From Natrinema hispanicum (GTDB taxonomy: Archaea; Halobacteriota; Halobacteria; Halobacteriales; Natrialbaceae): DNA of 64,000 bases. Both the position numbers and the translations under genes were made by a program. Under the pieces are notes generated by a model. That model saw only the letters and a program-made list of their open reading frames with translations. It did no database searches and was not told the DNA's origin. The stretch lies in the NCBI RefSeq assembly GCF_900111485.1, contig NZ_FOIC01000004.1, positions 212,604-276,603 on the forward strand, read 5' to 3'. This document shows positions 26,426 through 37,065 of this stretch, piece by piece. Each line of letters begins with the position of its first letter. The stretch's first letter is position 1.

Positions 26426-29400
26426 ATGGCCGCCGAGGACAGCGTCGACACGATCGTTGAGGAGCGAGACCAGCAGCGATACCACCACTCCAGTGAAATC
26501 GAACAGCAGCCACCGCTCGAGACCGAACAGGACAAACGGAGTGGATCGCTCGCGGCTGCCCTTCAGGCAGCCTGCGACGGAGCCGTGCGCTTCGACGAGT
26601 ACACGCGCGTGCTCTATGCGACCGACGGCAGCATCTACAGCGCACAGCCTGCCGGCGTCGTCTTCCCGCGGGACGTCGAGGACGTTCGTGCGGCGGTCCG
26701 CGTCGCAGCCGACCACGGCGCGCCGGTGCTGCCGCGGGGTGCTGGCACCTCGCTTGCCGGGCAGACCGTCGGGCCGGGCTGTGTCGTCCTCGATTTGTCG
26801 CGACACATGGACGAGATTCAGGCGATCGATCCGGACGAGCAAACCGCTGTCGTCCAGCCGGGCGTGGTTCAAGACGATCTCGACGCCGCACTCGAGCCAC
26901 ACGGCCTTCGCTTTGCGCCGGATCCGGCCTCGTCGAACCGCGCGACGATCGGCGGCGGGATTGGGAACAACTCGACGGGGGCACACTCGGTGCGATACGG
27001 TATCACAGACGCCTACGTCGAGGAGTGTGCGGTCGTCCTCGCCGATGGATCACTGATTCACACGCGAGACGTCGTCCTCGACAGTCCCGAATGGGATCGG
27101 ATCGTTTCGAAAGACGACCGCGAAGCCGCGATCTATCGAACGGTTCGAGCACTCGTCGAAGACAACGCCGACGAAATGGAGTCACGCTATCCCAAGCTCA
27201 AGCGTAGCGTCAGCGGCTACAATCTGCAGAAAGTGATTCGAGAGGACGAGGAGAGCGAGGCGGCGACAGCCGCCTCGGAAGACCGAGCGGGCGACGCCCG
27301 CGAGGAAGGGAACCGGGTCATCAACCTCTCGAAACTGCTTGTCGGTGCCGAAGGAACGCTCGGCATCGTCGTCGAAGCCACGCTCTCGCTCGTGACCCGC
27401 CCCGACGAGACCGCACTCGCGGTCTGTTGTTACGATGACCTGCTCGAGGCGCTTGCCGCCGTCCCCGAGGCGCTCGACCTCGAGGCCAGTGCGGTCGAGC
27501 TGATGGACGACGAGGTGTTCCGGCTGGCCGCCGACTCGGCGGAGTACGCCGAATACGCGGAGCCAATTCCCGAGGGGACCGAAGCAACGCTGATGCTCGA
27601 GTTCGATTCGGAGGTCGTCGACGACCTCCCGGACGCAGTGGCGGCGGCGACGACCAATCTGGTGGACGAAGGCGCGGCGTTCGGATCGCTCGAGGCGCTT
27701 TCGCCGGCGAAACAGGATCGACTCTGGAAACTCCGGAAGGCCGCCATCCCGCTGTTGATGAGCATGGAGGGAGATCCGAAGCCGTACCCCTTCGTCGAGG
27801 ACGCTTCTGTGCCGCCCGCAGAACTCGCCGAGTACGTCGCGGGCTTCCAGGAGATTCTCGAGACCCACGACACGACGGCAGCGTACTTCGCACACGCGGG
27901 CGTCGGGACGCTCCACATTCGGCCGGTCCTCAATCTAAAAGACGGCGACGACGTCGAGACAATGCGTGCCATCGCCGACGACGTCACCGACCTTGTCGCC
28001 GAGCACAACGGCTCCTTTTCGGGCGAGCACGGCGACGGCCTCGCGCGAACGGAGTTCAACCCGAAGCTGTACGGCCCCGACCTCTGGGAGGCGTTCAAGG
28101 AGCTCAAATCGGCGTTCGACCCGGACTGGCGGCTGAATCCCGGGAAAGTTGTCTACCGTGGTGAAAACTCGACTGACATCCGCGATCACCTCCGATACGG
28201 GCCGGATTATGCCTCGCTCAAGCCACGGACGACGCTTGACTTCGACGACGAGGGTGGCTTTTCCCATCTCGTGGAACTCTGTAACGGCTGTGGGACCTGC
28301 AGACAGACCGGCAGCGACGTGATGTGTCCGACGTATCGCGCGACCGAAGAAGAAATCGCAACGACGCGGGGGCGAGCCAACCTGCTCCGGGCGGCGATCA
28401 GCGGCGACATCGATCCCAGCGAACTCTACAGCGAGCGGTTCCAGTCGGACGTGCTCGACCTCTGTATCGGCTGTAAGGGCTGTCAGAGCGACTGTCCCAC
28501 CGGCGTCGATCTCGCGAAGCTCAAAGCTGAGGTTAAACACCAGTACCACGACCGTGAGGGGACGAGTCTCCGAGAACGGCTATTCGCGAACGTCGACCGG
28601 CTGTCGTCGCTAGGGAGTACGTTCGCACCGCTTGCGAATCGTGCCACGAAGGTGCCGGGAGCGCGAACTGCCCTCGAGAAGACCGTCGGAATCGCGGCCG
28701 AGCGGACGCTGCCGACGTTTCAGCGGGAAACGCTGGTCGACTGGTACGGCGAACGGGGACCGCAGATCGACGCGGAGACGGCGACAGCAGGCGTCGTCCT
28801 CTACCCAGACACGGACACCAACTACTCGAATCCGGTAGTCGGAAAGGCAGCCGTCGAGGTCCTCGAGGCGGTGGGAATTCGCGTCGCGATCCCCGAACTC
28901 GGCCCGACCGGGCGCGCGGCCTACTCCCAGGGGCTGCTCGAGGCCGCCGCCGACCAGGGCCGAGCGTTGCTCGACGACCTCGAGCCGTATCTCGAGCGCG
29001 GCTGGGCGGTCCTGTTTGTCGAGCCCTCGGATGCGGCGATGGTCATCGACGAGTATCGCTCGCTGCTCGACGACGAGCGCGTCGAGACGCTCGCTGCGAA
29101 CGCCTTCGGCGTCTGTGAATACCTTGATGCCCACCGGCTGGACGAGGACCTCTCGTTCGACGGGGACGCAATCGCGGACACACAGCTGACGTTTCACGGC
29201 CACTGCCACCAGAAGGCCCGCGGCGCTGACCATCACGCGGTCGGCGTGCTCCGGCGGGCTGGCTATCCCGTCGAGCCCGTCGATTCGGGCTGCTGTGGCA
29301 TGGCCGGCAGTTTCGGCTACGAAGCCGACCACTACGAGCTCTCGCGGGCGATCGGCTCGATATTGCGAGACCAACTCGAGGACCACACGCGCCGCGACGG

Positions 29401-29524
29401 CACCGAGACGACGGTCGTCGCCCCCGGTACCTCCTGTCGGACACAGATCGGCGACTTCGAGGGCTACGATCGGCCCACGCATCCCATCGAGTTGCTCGCC
29501 CGCGCGCTCGAGGTGTCGCCGTAG
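26426..29524 (+). CDS. Fused FAD-linked oxidase / Fe-S protein, probable D-lactate dehydrogenase
   Basis: 1032 residues in a GlcD-GlcF-type fusion. After a ~40-residue charged leader comes the FAD-binding PCMH-type domain (LPRGAGTSLAGQTVGPGCVV; IGGGIGNNSTGAHS), the FAD-oxidase C domain (~230-560; HAGVGTLHIRPVLNL, SGEHGDGLARTE), two 4Fe-4S motifs (CNGCGTCRQTGSDVMCPTY and CIGCKGCQSDCP), then a CCG domain (HGHCHQKA, DSGCCGMAGSFGYE). Haloarchaeal proteins of this layout oxidise D-lactate at the membrane; glycolate is an alternative substrate. ATG 26426 is preferred to an upstream GTG at 26402. Confidence 0.88.
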   Translation: MAAEDSVDTIVEERDQQRYHHSSEIEQQPPLETEQDKRSGSLAAALQAACDGAVRFDEYTRVLYATDGSIYSAQPAGVVFPRDVEDVRAAVRVAADHGAPVLPRGAGTSLAGQTVGPGCVVLDLSRHMDEIQAIDPDEQTAVVQPGVVQDDLDAALEPHGLRFAPDPASSNRATIGGGIGNNSTGAHSVRYGITDAYVEECAVVLADGSLIHTRDVVLDSPEWDRIVSKDDREAAIYRTVRALVEDNADEMESRYPKLKRSVSGYNLQKVIREDEESEAATAASEDRAGDAREEGNRVINLSKLLVGAEGTLGIVVEATLSLVTRPDETALAVCCYDDLLEALAAVPEALDLEASAVELMDDEVFRLAADSAEYAEYAEPIPEGTEATLMLEFDSEVVDDLPDAVAAATTNLVDEGAAFGSLEALSPAKQDRLWKLRKAAIPLLMSMEGDPKPYPFVEDASVPPAELAEYVAGFQEILETHDTTAAYFAHAGVGTLHIRPVLNLKDGDDVETMRAIADDVTDLVAEHNGSFSGEHGDGLARTEFNPKLYGPDLWEAFKELKSAFDPDWRLNPGKVVYRGENSTDIRDHLRYGPDYASLKPRTTLDFDDEGGFSHLVELCNGCGTCRQTGSDVMCPTYRATEEEIATTRGRANLLRAAISGDIDPSELYSERFQSDVLDLCIGCKGCQSDCPTGVDLAKLKAEVKHQYHDREGTSLRERLFANVDRLSSLGSTFAPLANRATKVPGARTALEKTVGIAAERTLPTFQRETLVDWYGERGPQIDAETATAGVVLYPDTDTNYSNPVVGKAAVEVLEAVGIRVAIPELGPTGRAAYSQGLLEAAADQGRALLDDLEPYLERGWAVLFVEPSDAAMVIDEYRSLLDDERVETLAANAFGVCEYLDAHRLDEDLSFDGDAIADTQLTFHGHCHQKARGADHHAVGVLRRAGYPVEPVDSGCCGMAGSFGYEADHYELSRAIGSILRDQLEDHTRRDGTETTVVAPGTSCRTQIGDFEGYDRPTHPIELLARALEVSP

Positions 29525-29620
29525 CGAATCCAAACAGTGCTCGGCCACACGGGCGGTGGAGCGGCCGTCACACTGACTGCTGTCCGACAGTATGAAGAAC
29601 TCCCCTCGCCAGCACCCGAC

Positions 29621-30724
29621 ATGGACAAACGCGAGCGCCTCGAGGCCTTCCTCGAGTCCCACGATCTCGATTCGGTCTGGTTCGCGCGGCCGAACTCGTT
29701 TGCATGGCTGACCGGGGGGAACAACGTCGTCGACCGCGAGGGCGACGTCGGCGTCGCTGCAATCGGCTACGACGGCACCGGCATGACCCTCGTCGCGAAC
29801 AACATCGAAGTCGATCGCATCGTAAGCGAGGAGGTACCCGATCTAGACGTCGACGAACTCTCAGTAGTGGACTTTCCTTGGTACACGTCGTCACTACCCG
29901 AGGCCGTTCCCGAGCACGTCGGCAGCGACGAGCGAGCAGCGATCGACATCGACCTCCCCGGGTTCGAGCACGTCGATCCGACGCCGCTGCGCCAGCCACT
30001 GACCGACCGCGATCAGGAGCGCTATCGTGACCTCAGCAGGCAGACGGCCGCCGCCGTCGAAGCTGTCTGTCGCGAACTCCAGGCCGGCGACACGGAACAC
30101 GAAGTCGCTTCCGCCCTGCGGGTCGCGCTGTCGGCACGCGACATCGAGGCACCGGTCGTCCTCGTCGGCGGGGCAACGCGCGCCCAGCAGTACCGCCACT
30201 ATACGCCGACCGACGCCGAACTCGGCGAGTACGCGCTCGTCTCCGTCACCGCCGAACGGGCTGGCCTCCATGCGAGCTGTACCCGCACCGTCGCCTTCGA
30301 TCCACCGGCGTGGCTCGCGGAGCGCCACGAGGCCACAGCCCGCGTGGAGACGACGGCACTTGCAGCGACGCAGGCGGCCGCAAATGACGGTGACACGGCT
30401 GGCGACGTCTTCGCTGCCATCCAGAACGCCTACGACGCGGTGGGCTACGACGGCGAGTGGGAACACCACCATCAGGGCGGAGCCGCCGGCTTCGCAGGCC
30501 GAGAGTGGATCGCCACGCCGGACCACGACACGCCGGTCGAAGCGCCGATGGCCTACGCGTGGAATCCGACAGTACAGGGTGCAAAAAGCGAAGACACTGC
30601 ACTCGTCACGGCAGACAACATCGAGGTCCTGACAGCGACGGATCGCTGGCCGACGACGACCGTCTCCGCGGTCGATCGAGAACTCGAGCTCGAGCGTCCC
30701 GCGATTCTCGAGCTGGAGGACTAG
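29621..30724 (+). CDS. M24-fold (aminopeptidase P-like) protein, metal site apparently degraded
   Basis: 367 residues. N-terminal creatinase-like domain (~1-140) with PNSFAWLTGGNN, then a pita-bread domain. The late ligands look retained in part (EHHHQGGAAGFAGRE and GAKSEDTAL), but where active M24 enzymes have two aspartates (the D-x-G and s-D-x-TR positions) this protein reads LVSVTAERAGLHASCTRT, with no aspartate at either. It may therefore be a non-catalytic or altered member. ATG 29621 starts the recognisable homology; the frame opens back to 29537. Confidence 0.8.
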   Translation: MDKRERLEAFLESHDLDSVWFARPNSFAWLTGGNNVVDREGDVGVAAIGYDGTGMTLVANNIEVDRIVSEEVPDLDVDELSVVDFPWYTSSLPEAVPEHVGSDERAAIDIDLPGFEHVDPTPLRQPLTDRDQERYRDLSRQTAAAVEAVCRELQAGDTEHEVASALRVALSARDIEAPVVLVGGATRAQQYRHYTPTDAELGEYALVSVTAERAGLHASCTRTVAFDPPAWLAERHEATARVETTALAATQAAANDGDTAGDVFAAIQNAYDAVGYDGEWEHHHQGGAAGFAGREWIATPDHDTPVEAPMAYAWNPTVQGAKSEDTALVTADNIEVLTATDRWPTTTVSAVDRELELERPAILELED

Positions 30725-30748
30725 CGTCCGTCGGGCCGATTCAAGCGG

Positions 30749-31369
30749 CTAGCTGTCGTCGGTGTCGTCGTCGTTGCTCTCAGTGTCGACGGATTCGACT
30801 TCAACCTCGTCGTCGGCCTCGGCGTCTGCGTCCGTGTCATCGCCGAGCGGCGGTGTACTGTCATCGACGGTGATCGTCACCGGCTCGGTCTCCGCGAGGG
30901 CATCCGGCTCGGGTTCGCGCTCGCGATCGAGGACGCGGTCGAGCCTGAAGATGGTGTTTAACTCCTGTTGGACCTGATCGACGACATCGCCGACGAGGTC
31001 GCTTGGCTGGATCGCGGTGTACTCGTATGGGTTGTTGCCGGCCCCTTCGCTGGCGCGTTTTTCGCGGCTGACGCGGGCTTCCTCGTGAAGTTCCGCAAGT
31101 GCCTCACGGACCGTACTCGGGTAGAGCCCGGTTCCCTTCGCGACCTCCTCGGAGGTACTGCCCGGGTTCGCCAGCAGATAGACGTAGATTTTCGCCCGGG
31201 TTTCCGTATCCAGAATCCACGAGAGCAGATCGACGATCCGCTGGTCAAGTTCCTCGACGGCCGGACTCCGGCCGATCTCGGTCTCGACGACGTCGTCCGG
31301 TCCCGCGAGCGATTCCTCTCTCTCGTCAGCATCGTCGACCGGATGGTCGTCTGCGTCGTCGGAACTCAT
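30749..31369 (-). CDS. Winged-helix transcriptional regulator, haloarchaeal
   Basis: 206 residues. Acidic N-terminus (~45 residues), a winged helix (about 50-115: RIVDLLSWILDTETRAKIYV, NPGSTSEEVAKGTGLYPSTV, then VREALAELHEEARVSREK), a short linker, and a very acidic C-terminal tail of ~60 residues. It resembles TrmB/ArsR-like one-wing DNA-binding domains, without a ligand domain. ATG 31369 is used; the frame opens further back but runs into gshA. It lies 52 bases downstream of gshA on the same strand and may be cotranscribed. Confidence 0.78.
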   Translation of the reverse strand: MSSDDADDHPVDDADEREESLAGPDDVVETEIGRSPAVEELDQRIVDLLSWILDTETRAKIYVYLLANPGSTSEEVAKGTGLYPSTVREALAELHEEARVSREKRASEGAGNNPYEYTAIQPSDLVGDVVDQVQQELNTIFRLDRVLDREREPEPDALAETEPVTITVDDSTPPLGDDTDADAEADDEVEVESVDTESNDDDTDDS

Positions 31370-31421
31370 GTGGCGTCTCGTACAGGATGAGGCCTCGCGC
31401 GGAGTTAAACCTTTGTGGAGG

Positions 31422-32504
31422 TCATTCGGTTTGCAAAAAGAGCGACTCACACAGCGCATCGGGACCGTCCGATTCGAACAGACACCGCTGTCGCTCTGCA
31501 CCGCTTTCGCGCTCGTAGACCCGTTTGATTCCGTCGATCCCGAGCCGCTCGCACTCGCGGTCGACGATATCGCCGAGATCGACCGTCCCCTCGAGGTCGC
31601 GGTCGATAAACGATGCGTCCTGGCCGTAGCGGATGGCACGCCACTTGTTCTCGTCGAGCAGTTCTCGGCGATGCTGGTGGCCGCTTGTGCCATCTTCGTA
31701 CTCCTCTGCCAGCGCGCAGACGAGTGCATGGGCATACTCGACGAACGCCATGACGATATCGGGATCGGCCTGGCCGTCCGGCGTCCGCAGTTCGACTGTG
31801 CCGTGTTCGGTGTGGGGGCGCACGTCGTACCAAAGTTCGCCCCGATCGTTGATCGAGTCGGTCTCGAGCATCAGCCGCTCGAATCGATCGAACGCGTCGA
31901 AGTCCTCGAAATAGGTCGGCATCCCCGTGTTCGGCAGTGCCTCGAAAATCTTCGCGCGAGCCGACTGGAGACCGGTGTCGAAGCCGTTCCAGTAGGGGGA
32001 GTTCGCAGAGAGCGCGAGCATGATCGGGACGTACCACCGCAGTTCGTTGGCGATCCAGACCGCCTTGTCGGCGTCGTCGACACCGACGTGGATATGAACG
32101 CCCGCGGTCGTGTTCCGATGCTGCGGATACTGAATCCGGTCGATTTGGGCCTGATAACGAGGCTTTTCGGCGTGCTCGAGTTCCTGCCACTTCGCGAGCG
32201 GGTGGAGGCCGGCGGCGGCGATCCGATAGCCGTGGGCCTCGGCGTGGTCGACTAACGCCTGACGGATCTCGAGCAGCGACTCGCGGGCATCATCGAGTTC
32301 CTCGATCAGCGGCGTCTGCGTTTCGATGACGAACTTGAACAGTTCGTGATCGAGCCGTCCCTCGAGAATCTCGGGCGGGTCGTACTCGTAGACGAGGTCG
32401 TCGGTCCCGCTGGTAGGCCGACCGTCCTCGTCGACGACGAAACACTCCTCTTCGATCCCCAGCGTTCCCATGCGCGTAAACGCGTCTCGCGACCCGCGTT
32501 CCAT
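31422..32504 (-). CDS. gshA: Glutamate-cysteine ligase (gamma-glutamylcysteine synthesis)
   Basis: Haloarchaea accumulate gamma-glutamylcysteine rather than glutathione; GshA makes it from Glu, Cys and ATP. 360 residues, the GCS2/YbdK-like type. Start [20 protein letters not shown] matches the known haloarchaeal enzyme, with the acidic IEEE metal motif, [14 protein letters not shown] in the middle and [14 protein letters not shown] later. ATG 32504 is chosen by this similarity; the open frame continues upstream inside the acyl-CoA ligase gene. The winged-helix gene follows. Confidence 0.92.
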   Translation of the reverse strand: MERGSRDAFTRMGTLGIEEECFVVDEDGRPTSGTDDLVYEYDPPEILEGRLDHELFKFVIETQTPLIEELDDARESLLEIRQALVDHAEAHGYRIAAAGLHPLAKWQELEHAEKPRYQAQIDRIQYPQHRNTTAGVHIHVGVDDADKAVWIANELRWYVPIMLALSANSPYWNGFDTGLQSARAKIFEALPNTGMPTYFEDFDAFDRFERLMLETDSINDRGELWYDVRPHTEHGTVELRTPDGQADPDIVMAFVEYAHALVCALAEEYEDGTSGHQHRRELLDENKWRAIRYGQDASFIDRDLEGTVDLGDIVDRECERLGIDGIKRVYERESGAERQRCLFESDGPDALCESLFLQTE

Positions 32505-32577
32505 CGTGTCGTGCTTTCGTCGCCGACAGTAAATACGGTTTGGAGTCGAGACGATCGGTCTGGTGCTCGTCAGCCAA

Positions 32578-34173
32578 TCAGGACGGGACGGTTTCGGCCT
32601 CGAGCTCGATGTCAGTCTCGCCTTCGCGGAGCTTGAACTTCTGGATTTTGCCGCTCGGGTTCTTCGGGAGGTCGTCGACAAAGTAGTACTTCCGCGGCCG
32701 CTTGAAGTCAGCGAGTTGGTCACTCTCGAGGGTGAATGAGTCAAGATCAGCCGCAGTGATGTCGTCATCGGCGACGACGTACGCGACGACAAGTTCGCCC
32801 CATTCCTCGTCGGGTTCGCCGACGACGGCCGCCTCCGCGACGGCATCGTGTGCGAACAACACGTCCTCGATCTCGGTGGGATAGATGTTCTCGCCACCGG
32901 AGACGATCATGTCGTCTTTTCGGTCGACGACGAAGAGGTAGCCGTCATCGTCGCGGTAGCCTAGGTCTCCGGTGTAGTACCAGGTCGTTCCGTCGGCGTC
33001 ACGCAGCGATCGTGTGGTCGCCTCGGGTCGATTCCAGTACTCGCGCATCGTACATGGGCCGGCAATCAGGATCTCGCCGATCTCGCCCTCGTCGACTGCT
33101 TGATCCGGATCCGCGTCGGGTTCAACGACCCGCAAGCGGTGGTTGAGTGCAGGCAGGCCAGCACAACCCTGTTTCGGCAGTTGGTCGTCCGGCGACTGGA
33201 AGACACCGGCGGGCCCGATCTCAGTCATGCCGTACGCCTGCACGTAGTCCTCACAGAGGTGTTCCATGCAGTTTTCGAGGACCTGCTCAGGCATCGGGGC
33301 CGCACCATAGAGCCCGATTCGGAGCGATGAGACATCGACGTCAGACTCGGCGGCGGAACGCGACAGCGCGTTCCAGGCCGTCGGTGCTGCAAAGAGGACC
33401 GTTACGCCGTGATCCTCGATCGCCTCGAGTGCGGCATTCGGGTCGAACTCGTGATGGATCACGTTCGCTGCGCCGCGATGGATCCGCGAAAATAGACTAC
33501 AGTGGAGTTCGGCGCAGTGATACAGCGGCATCACCGACAGGCCGACGTCATCGCGGGTGAGGTTCAACTCGACGATATTGAGGAGGTTGTGTTCGACCAT
33601 GTCCCGGTGTTCGTGGACGACCCCCTTCGGCCGGCCCGTCGTTCCCGACGTGTAGATGAAGGCATACACGTCGTCTTCCATGACGGATCCCGCGGGCCGG
33701 TCGGCTGAGCCCGACTCGAGCAATCCGTAGAACCCATTTGCGTAGTTTGGTACCGCTTCGCGGTCATCATCGATGAACACGTACTCCGCGACGCTCTCGA
33801 GGTTCGGGCGCGCGCCCTCGACTGCCTCCTGTGTCGCGGACTCGAAGAGGATCATTTCGGCTTCGGCATCATTGACGATGTATTCGATCTCACCTGCGGG
33901 AAGACGGAAGTTCAGTGGGGTGAAGACAGCCCCAATCTTCGAGCACGCGTAGACGGTCAGCGCCATCTCGGAGCCGTTGTACAATACCGTCGCAACCCTG
34001 TCTCCTTTCTCGATACCGGCCTCGAGCAGCGCGTTCGCGAGCCGATTGACCCGCTCGTCGAAGTCTGCGTAGGTCCACCGCTGGTCCTTGCGCGGGTAGA
34101 CGATCGCATCGCGGTCGGGATAGCGATCGACCGCTCCCTCGAGCGTGTCACCAATTGTGGGCTGTTCAGACAT
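32578..34173 (-). CDS. Acyl-CoA synthetase (AMP-forming)
   Basis: Activates a carboxylic acid through an acyl-adenylate to its CoA thioester. 531 residues, ANL superfamily: P-loop [18 protein letters not shown] at 174-191, APTAWNAL, A5-type [30 protein letters not shown] (hinge Asp), and the C-terminal catalytic lysine in [11 protein letters not shown]. Substrate not determinable; medium/long-chain fatty acids are usual for this branch. ATG 34173 gives [18 protein letters not shown]. Single gene by spacing. Confidence 0.88.
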   Translation of the reverse strand: MSEQPTIGDTLEGAVDRYPDRDAIVYPRKDQRWTYADFDERVNRLANALLEAGIEKGDRVATVLYNGSEMALTVYACSKIGAVFTPLNFRLPAGEIEYIVNDAEAEMILFESATQEAVEGARPNLESVAEYVFIDDDREAVPNYANGFYGLLESGSADRPAGSVMEDDVYAFIYTSGTTGRPKGVVHEHRDMVEHNLLNIVELNLTRDDVGLSVMPLYHCAELHCSLFSRIHRGAANVIHHEFDPNAALEAIEDHGVTVLFAAPTAWNALSRSAAESDVDVSSLRIGLYGAAPMPEQVLENCMEHLCEDYVQAYGMTEIGPAGVFQSPDDQLPKQGCAGLPALNHRLRVVEPDADPDQAVDEGEIGEILIAGPCTMREYWNRPEATTRSLRDADGTTWYYTGDLGYRDDDGYLFVVDRKDDMIVSGGENIYPTEIEDVLFAHDAVAEAAVVGEPDEEWGELVVAYVVADDDITAADLDSFTLESDQLADFKRPRKYYFVDDLPKNPSGKIQKFKLREGETDIELEAETVPS

Positions 34174-34246
34174 ACCATAGAACCACACCACGAACGGCCT
34201 TATATCAGTTGCTGAGTACGAAGTGAGGAGATCGCTGTCGACCGGG

Positions 34247-34879
34247 CTACCGCGGCCGCGCGACGATTCCGAGATGATCCGCGTGATACGCCTCGAGCCG
34301 TTCCGTCTCGAGAATCTCGTACCCCCCGGATAGCTCCTCGCGGACGTCCGCGAAGACGGCCGCCGGCTCGCGGGTCACGTCTTCGCTGCGTGCCTTGACC
34401 GCCAACAACAGCCGGCCGTCGTCGGCCAGGAAACGCCGGTTCTCGAGCGCCACGCGAGCCTGCCCGCGCGTCGCCACGTCCTGGACGATGACGTCGACGT
34501 CCGATTCGACGACGTGGGCGTAGGTCTCGGGCTTGCGGGCGTCTTTCAACAGCGGAAAGAGTCGCGGACGGCTCTCGGCTGCATCAAGCAGGTCCCGTAC
34601 TGGCCGCGCGGCGAACTCGACGGCGTAGGTCGGGCCGGCGAAGTCGGCGACGTGGCTCACGGTCGTCCCGCTTGCCGCACCCAGATAGAGGACGGTCTCG
34701 CCGCCCGCGAGGCCGGTGTCCATGTCCAACTCGAGCATCGCGCCGAGTTTCGACCGGTTCGGATTCCAGGCCCGCCACGCTCCATCAGTGGGCTCGCCGT
34801 AGACCGGTTCGCCGCGGGTCGCGAGCCGGTCGGTGCCGTCGAACGTGTGGCGTGTGACACCAGTCGGAAGCTCACTCAT
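34247..34879 (-). CDS. flpA: Fibrillarin-like rRNA/tRNA 2'-O-methyltransferase
   Basis: Catalytic subunit of the C/D guide RNP, placing 2'-O-methyl groups on rRNA and tRNA. 210 residues. SAM site VLYLGAASGTTVSHVADF, then YAVEFAARPVRDLL, VDVIVQDVATRGQ and LLLAVKARSED; catalytic K-D-K-H residues are consistent. ATG 34879 overlaps the nop5 stop by eight bases; this pairing with nop5 is conserved across archaea. L7Ae, the third RNP protein, is encoded at 23490. Confidence 0.95.
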   Translation of the reverse strand: MSELPTGVTRHTFDGTDRLATRGEPVYGEPTDGAWRAWNPNRSKLGAMLELDMDTGLAGGETVLYLGAASGTTVSHVADFAGPTYAVEFAARPVRDLLDAAESRPRLFPLLKDARKPETYAHVVESDVDVIVQDVATRGQARVALENRRFLADDGRLLLAVKARSEDVTREPAAVFADVREELSGGYEILETERLEAYHADHLGIVARPR

Positions 34880-35735
34880 CGTCGGCACCTCCATCGTCGC
34901 CCGCCGTCCGCGCCTGAATCGTCTCGATCCGCTCGGCGAGTTCGGCCTCGAGTTCGGGCTTTACCTCGCCCGAGTAGTGGTCGACGCGGGCAGCAATCGC
35001 GAGTTTGCCGGCGACCGCACGTGCTGCAGAGCCCCGGTTTTCGGGATGGGTGCCCCGAACCGCGTCGTGGGTGTAGATAATCCCGTGTTTGGGCGAAGGA
35101 GCGTGGCCCCGCAGATGGGCGAACAGGGCGTCTTCCGCGCCGAGCACCTGAATCGTCCCGCTGGGTTTCTTTGCGAGTTCCTCGAGGCCACCGGCAAGCG
35201 AAATCAGCCGTGCTGCGAGGACGGGATCGGCGAGTGCTGCGAGGTTCGGCGCGACAGCAGGCGTTTGCCGTTCGACGAACGCTCGCAGGTCGTCGGCCTC
35301 GTCGGCGAGGTCGGCGACACGGGCCGCAAGTGAGCGGACTACGGGTTCCTCGAGTGCGTCGTCAGTCTCACCACGTGCCAGTTCCCGGGCGTACGCGACG
35401 CCGGTTCCGGCTTCGGGGTCGATCGTGCCGGCCCACTCGGCCAGCCGTTCGGCGAGTTCGTTTGCCGTCCGGCTGCAGTCGTCCATCGCGCGCACCGCGT
35501 GGACGAGCTGACGGTCATCGGCCCGTTCGCGCTCGGTGACTGCGGCCCGCGTCGCCGCCATCGTCGCCTCGTGTACGGCGTCGTAGTAGTCGTCCTCGTC
35601 GTCCGCGAACCCGGCCTCGAGCGCGATGGCCGGCCAGTCGCGGGGCTCGTCGGCGTGCCCCTCGCGAACCGCAGTCGCCATCGCATCGGGATCGTCGCGG
35701 TCGACGTCCGCGAACCATCCGTCCGTCGTATTCAT
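34872..35735 (-). CDS. nop5: Nop5/Nop56-type C/D guide RNP scaffold
   Basis: Bridges L7Ae-bound guide RNA and fibrillarin. 287 residues: N-terminal fibrillarin-binding region, coiled coil around 95-150 and the Nop domain with GGLEELAKKPSGTIQVLGAE, LFAHLRGHAPSPKHGIIYTH and GSAARAVAGKLAIAARVDHY. Very acidic. First gene of a leftward pair with flpA. Confidence 0.95.
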   Translation of the reverse strand: MNTTDGWFADVDRDDPDAMATAVREGHADEPRDWPAIALEAGFADDEDDYYDAVHEATMAATRAAVTERERADDRQLVHAVRAMDDCSRTANELAERLAEWAGTIDPEAGTGVAYARELARGETDDALEEPVVRSLAARVADLADEADDLRAFVERQTPAVAPNLAALADPVLAARLISLAGGLEELAKKPSGTIQVLGAEDALFAHLRGHAPSPKHGIIYTHDAVRGTHPENRGSAARAVAGKLAIAARVDHYSGEVKPELEAELAERIETIQARTAGDDGGADDE

Positions 35736-35849
35736 GCACGCCCGTTTCCGCCGCGGGCGATTAAAGGCCCCGTTCGTGGCGTTCGGTGTGTGGTCAGAAC
35801 GGACTGCGGTCTCGACGGACTCGAAAGCAGCTAGAACGGAAAGGGACGA

Positions 35850-36977
35850 TCAGACCCCGAACGTCGCCCGCAGCATGTCGCGAGTCCCGGGACCCAGTCC
35901 GACGGCGACGACAGTGATCATGAGCAAGACCGCATAACGGGGGCTATCCTCGAAGACCGTCTCGTCAAAGATCCAGATGACGAAGACGGCGGCGGCGAGC
36001 TTTACAAGGAGGAACGGCCATGCCGAGCCGGTCGCCGAGACGACGCTGGCAGGTAGCACGTCGGCCGTTGTGCTGTCGATCGCCGCGTTGATGGGGTGTT
36101 TGGGGACGAGGTTCGCCGGCAGCCCCAGCGTGGTCGCCCAGTCGAGACCGACGACGTTCGCGACGCCGTCGACTGCGTGCGCCCAGATGACGACGAGCCC
36201 CATATATCGGGTGCCGCGGTTCAATTCCGGCGCGAACCGCTCAATTGCGAACCAGGTGACCGCGGTGGCGAGCGTCGCCCCGACGAGGGTGACAAGCGGG
36301 ATCAGCGGATAAAACTCCGAGTACGGCTCTGTAGCCGCCGTATACCCGAGATAGGCGATAGAAACCGTCAGCAGGGCCGTCCCGATCCCTGCCAGCGGAT
36401 ACTCATAGCGCGATACGTAGTCGTTGCGATCGAGCCAGATGGAACTCACGAGCGCCGCGAGGGCGATCACGAAGACGGTAAAGTAGATCAGTGGGCTGAT
36501 GATGAAGCCAGACCACGGGAGCTGGATCGCCATCTCGCCGTTGTACGCGTAGGATGCGGCGTTGGCGTCCTCGACGACCCGGAGGGCACCGCCGAAGAGC
36601 ATGAACGGGAATAGCGCGAAAAAGCCCGCGCGAAAGCGTTCGATCTCGAGGCGGCGAAGGATGAAGATGATCCCGATCAGCAAGAGGACGAGCGTCGGGA
36701 TGTAGCCAGCATACGAGACGAACGTGTAGCCGGGTTCGGCGGTTGGCCCAGCGTTCGGTCCGGCCTGTCCGCAGGCTACTTGCTGGCCGTCAGCCCACGC
36801 GACACAGGACCAACTGTGGGCGTCGGCGACGACCGGCCCCCAGAAGTACTGCCAGATGAACTCGACGTACACTCGCTGAGGGAACAGGACCGCGCCGAGG
36901 ACCACGATGGCGGCGAGACTCGCGACGGTCGCGGCCCAGACGCGCTCGGCCCCGTACCGGTCGATAAAGTCGTCCAT
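35850..36977 (-). CDS. DUF63 family membrane protein
   Basis: 375 residues. An N-terminal amphipathic start, then about nine membrane segments; [37 protein letters not shown] and [20 protein letters not shown] are the conserved blocks of DUF63, a family of unknown function found mostly in archaea. An external loop with two Cys ([14 protein letters not shown]) could form a disulfide. ATG 36977 begins [16 protein letters not shown]. Confidence 0.85.
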   Translation of the reverse strand: MDDFIDRYGAERVWAATVASLAAIVVLGAVLFPQRVYVEFIWQYFWGPVVADAHSWSCVAWADGQQVACGQAGPNAGPTAEPGYTFVSYAGYIPTLVLLLIGIIFILRRLEIERFRAGFFALFPFMLFGGALRVVEDANAASYAYNGEMAIQLPWSGFIISPLIYFTVFVIALAALVSSIWLDRNDYVSRYEYPLAGIGTALLTVSIAYLGYTAATEPYSEFYPLIPLVTLVGATLATAVTWFAIERFAPELNRGTRYMGLVVIWAHAVDGVANVVGLDWATTLGLPANLVPKHPINAAIDSTTADVLPASVVSATGSAWPFLLVKLAAAVFVIWIFDETVFEDSPRYAVLLMITVVAVGLGPGTRDMLRATFGV

Positions 36978-37065
36978 ACCCGAATCCGGTAGTGGGGGCC
37001 GCTTACCGTTTCCGGTTTTCAGCGAGCGAGACTGTTGGGTCAGTCGGCCTTCAGCGCCGATCAGC

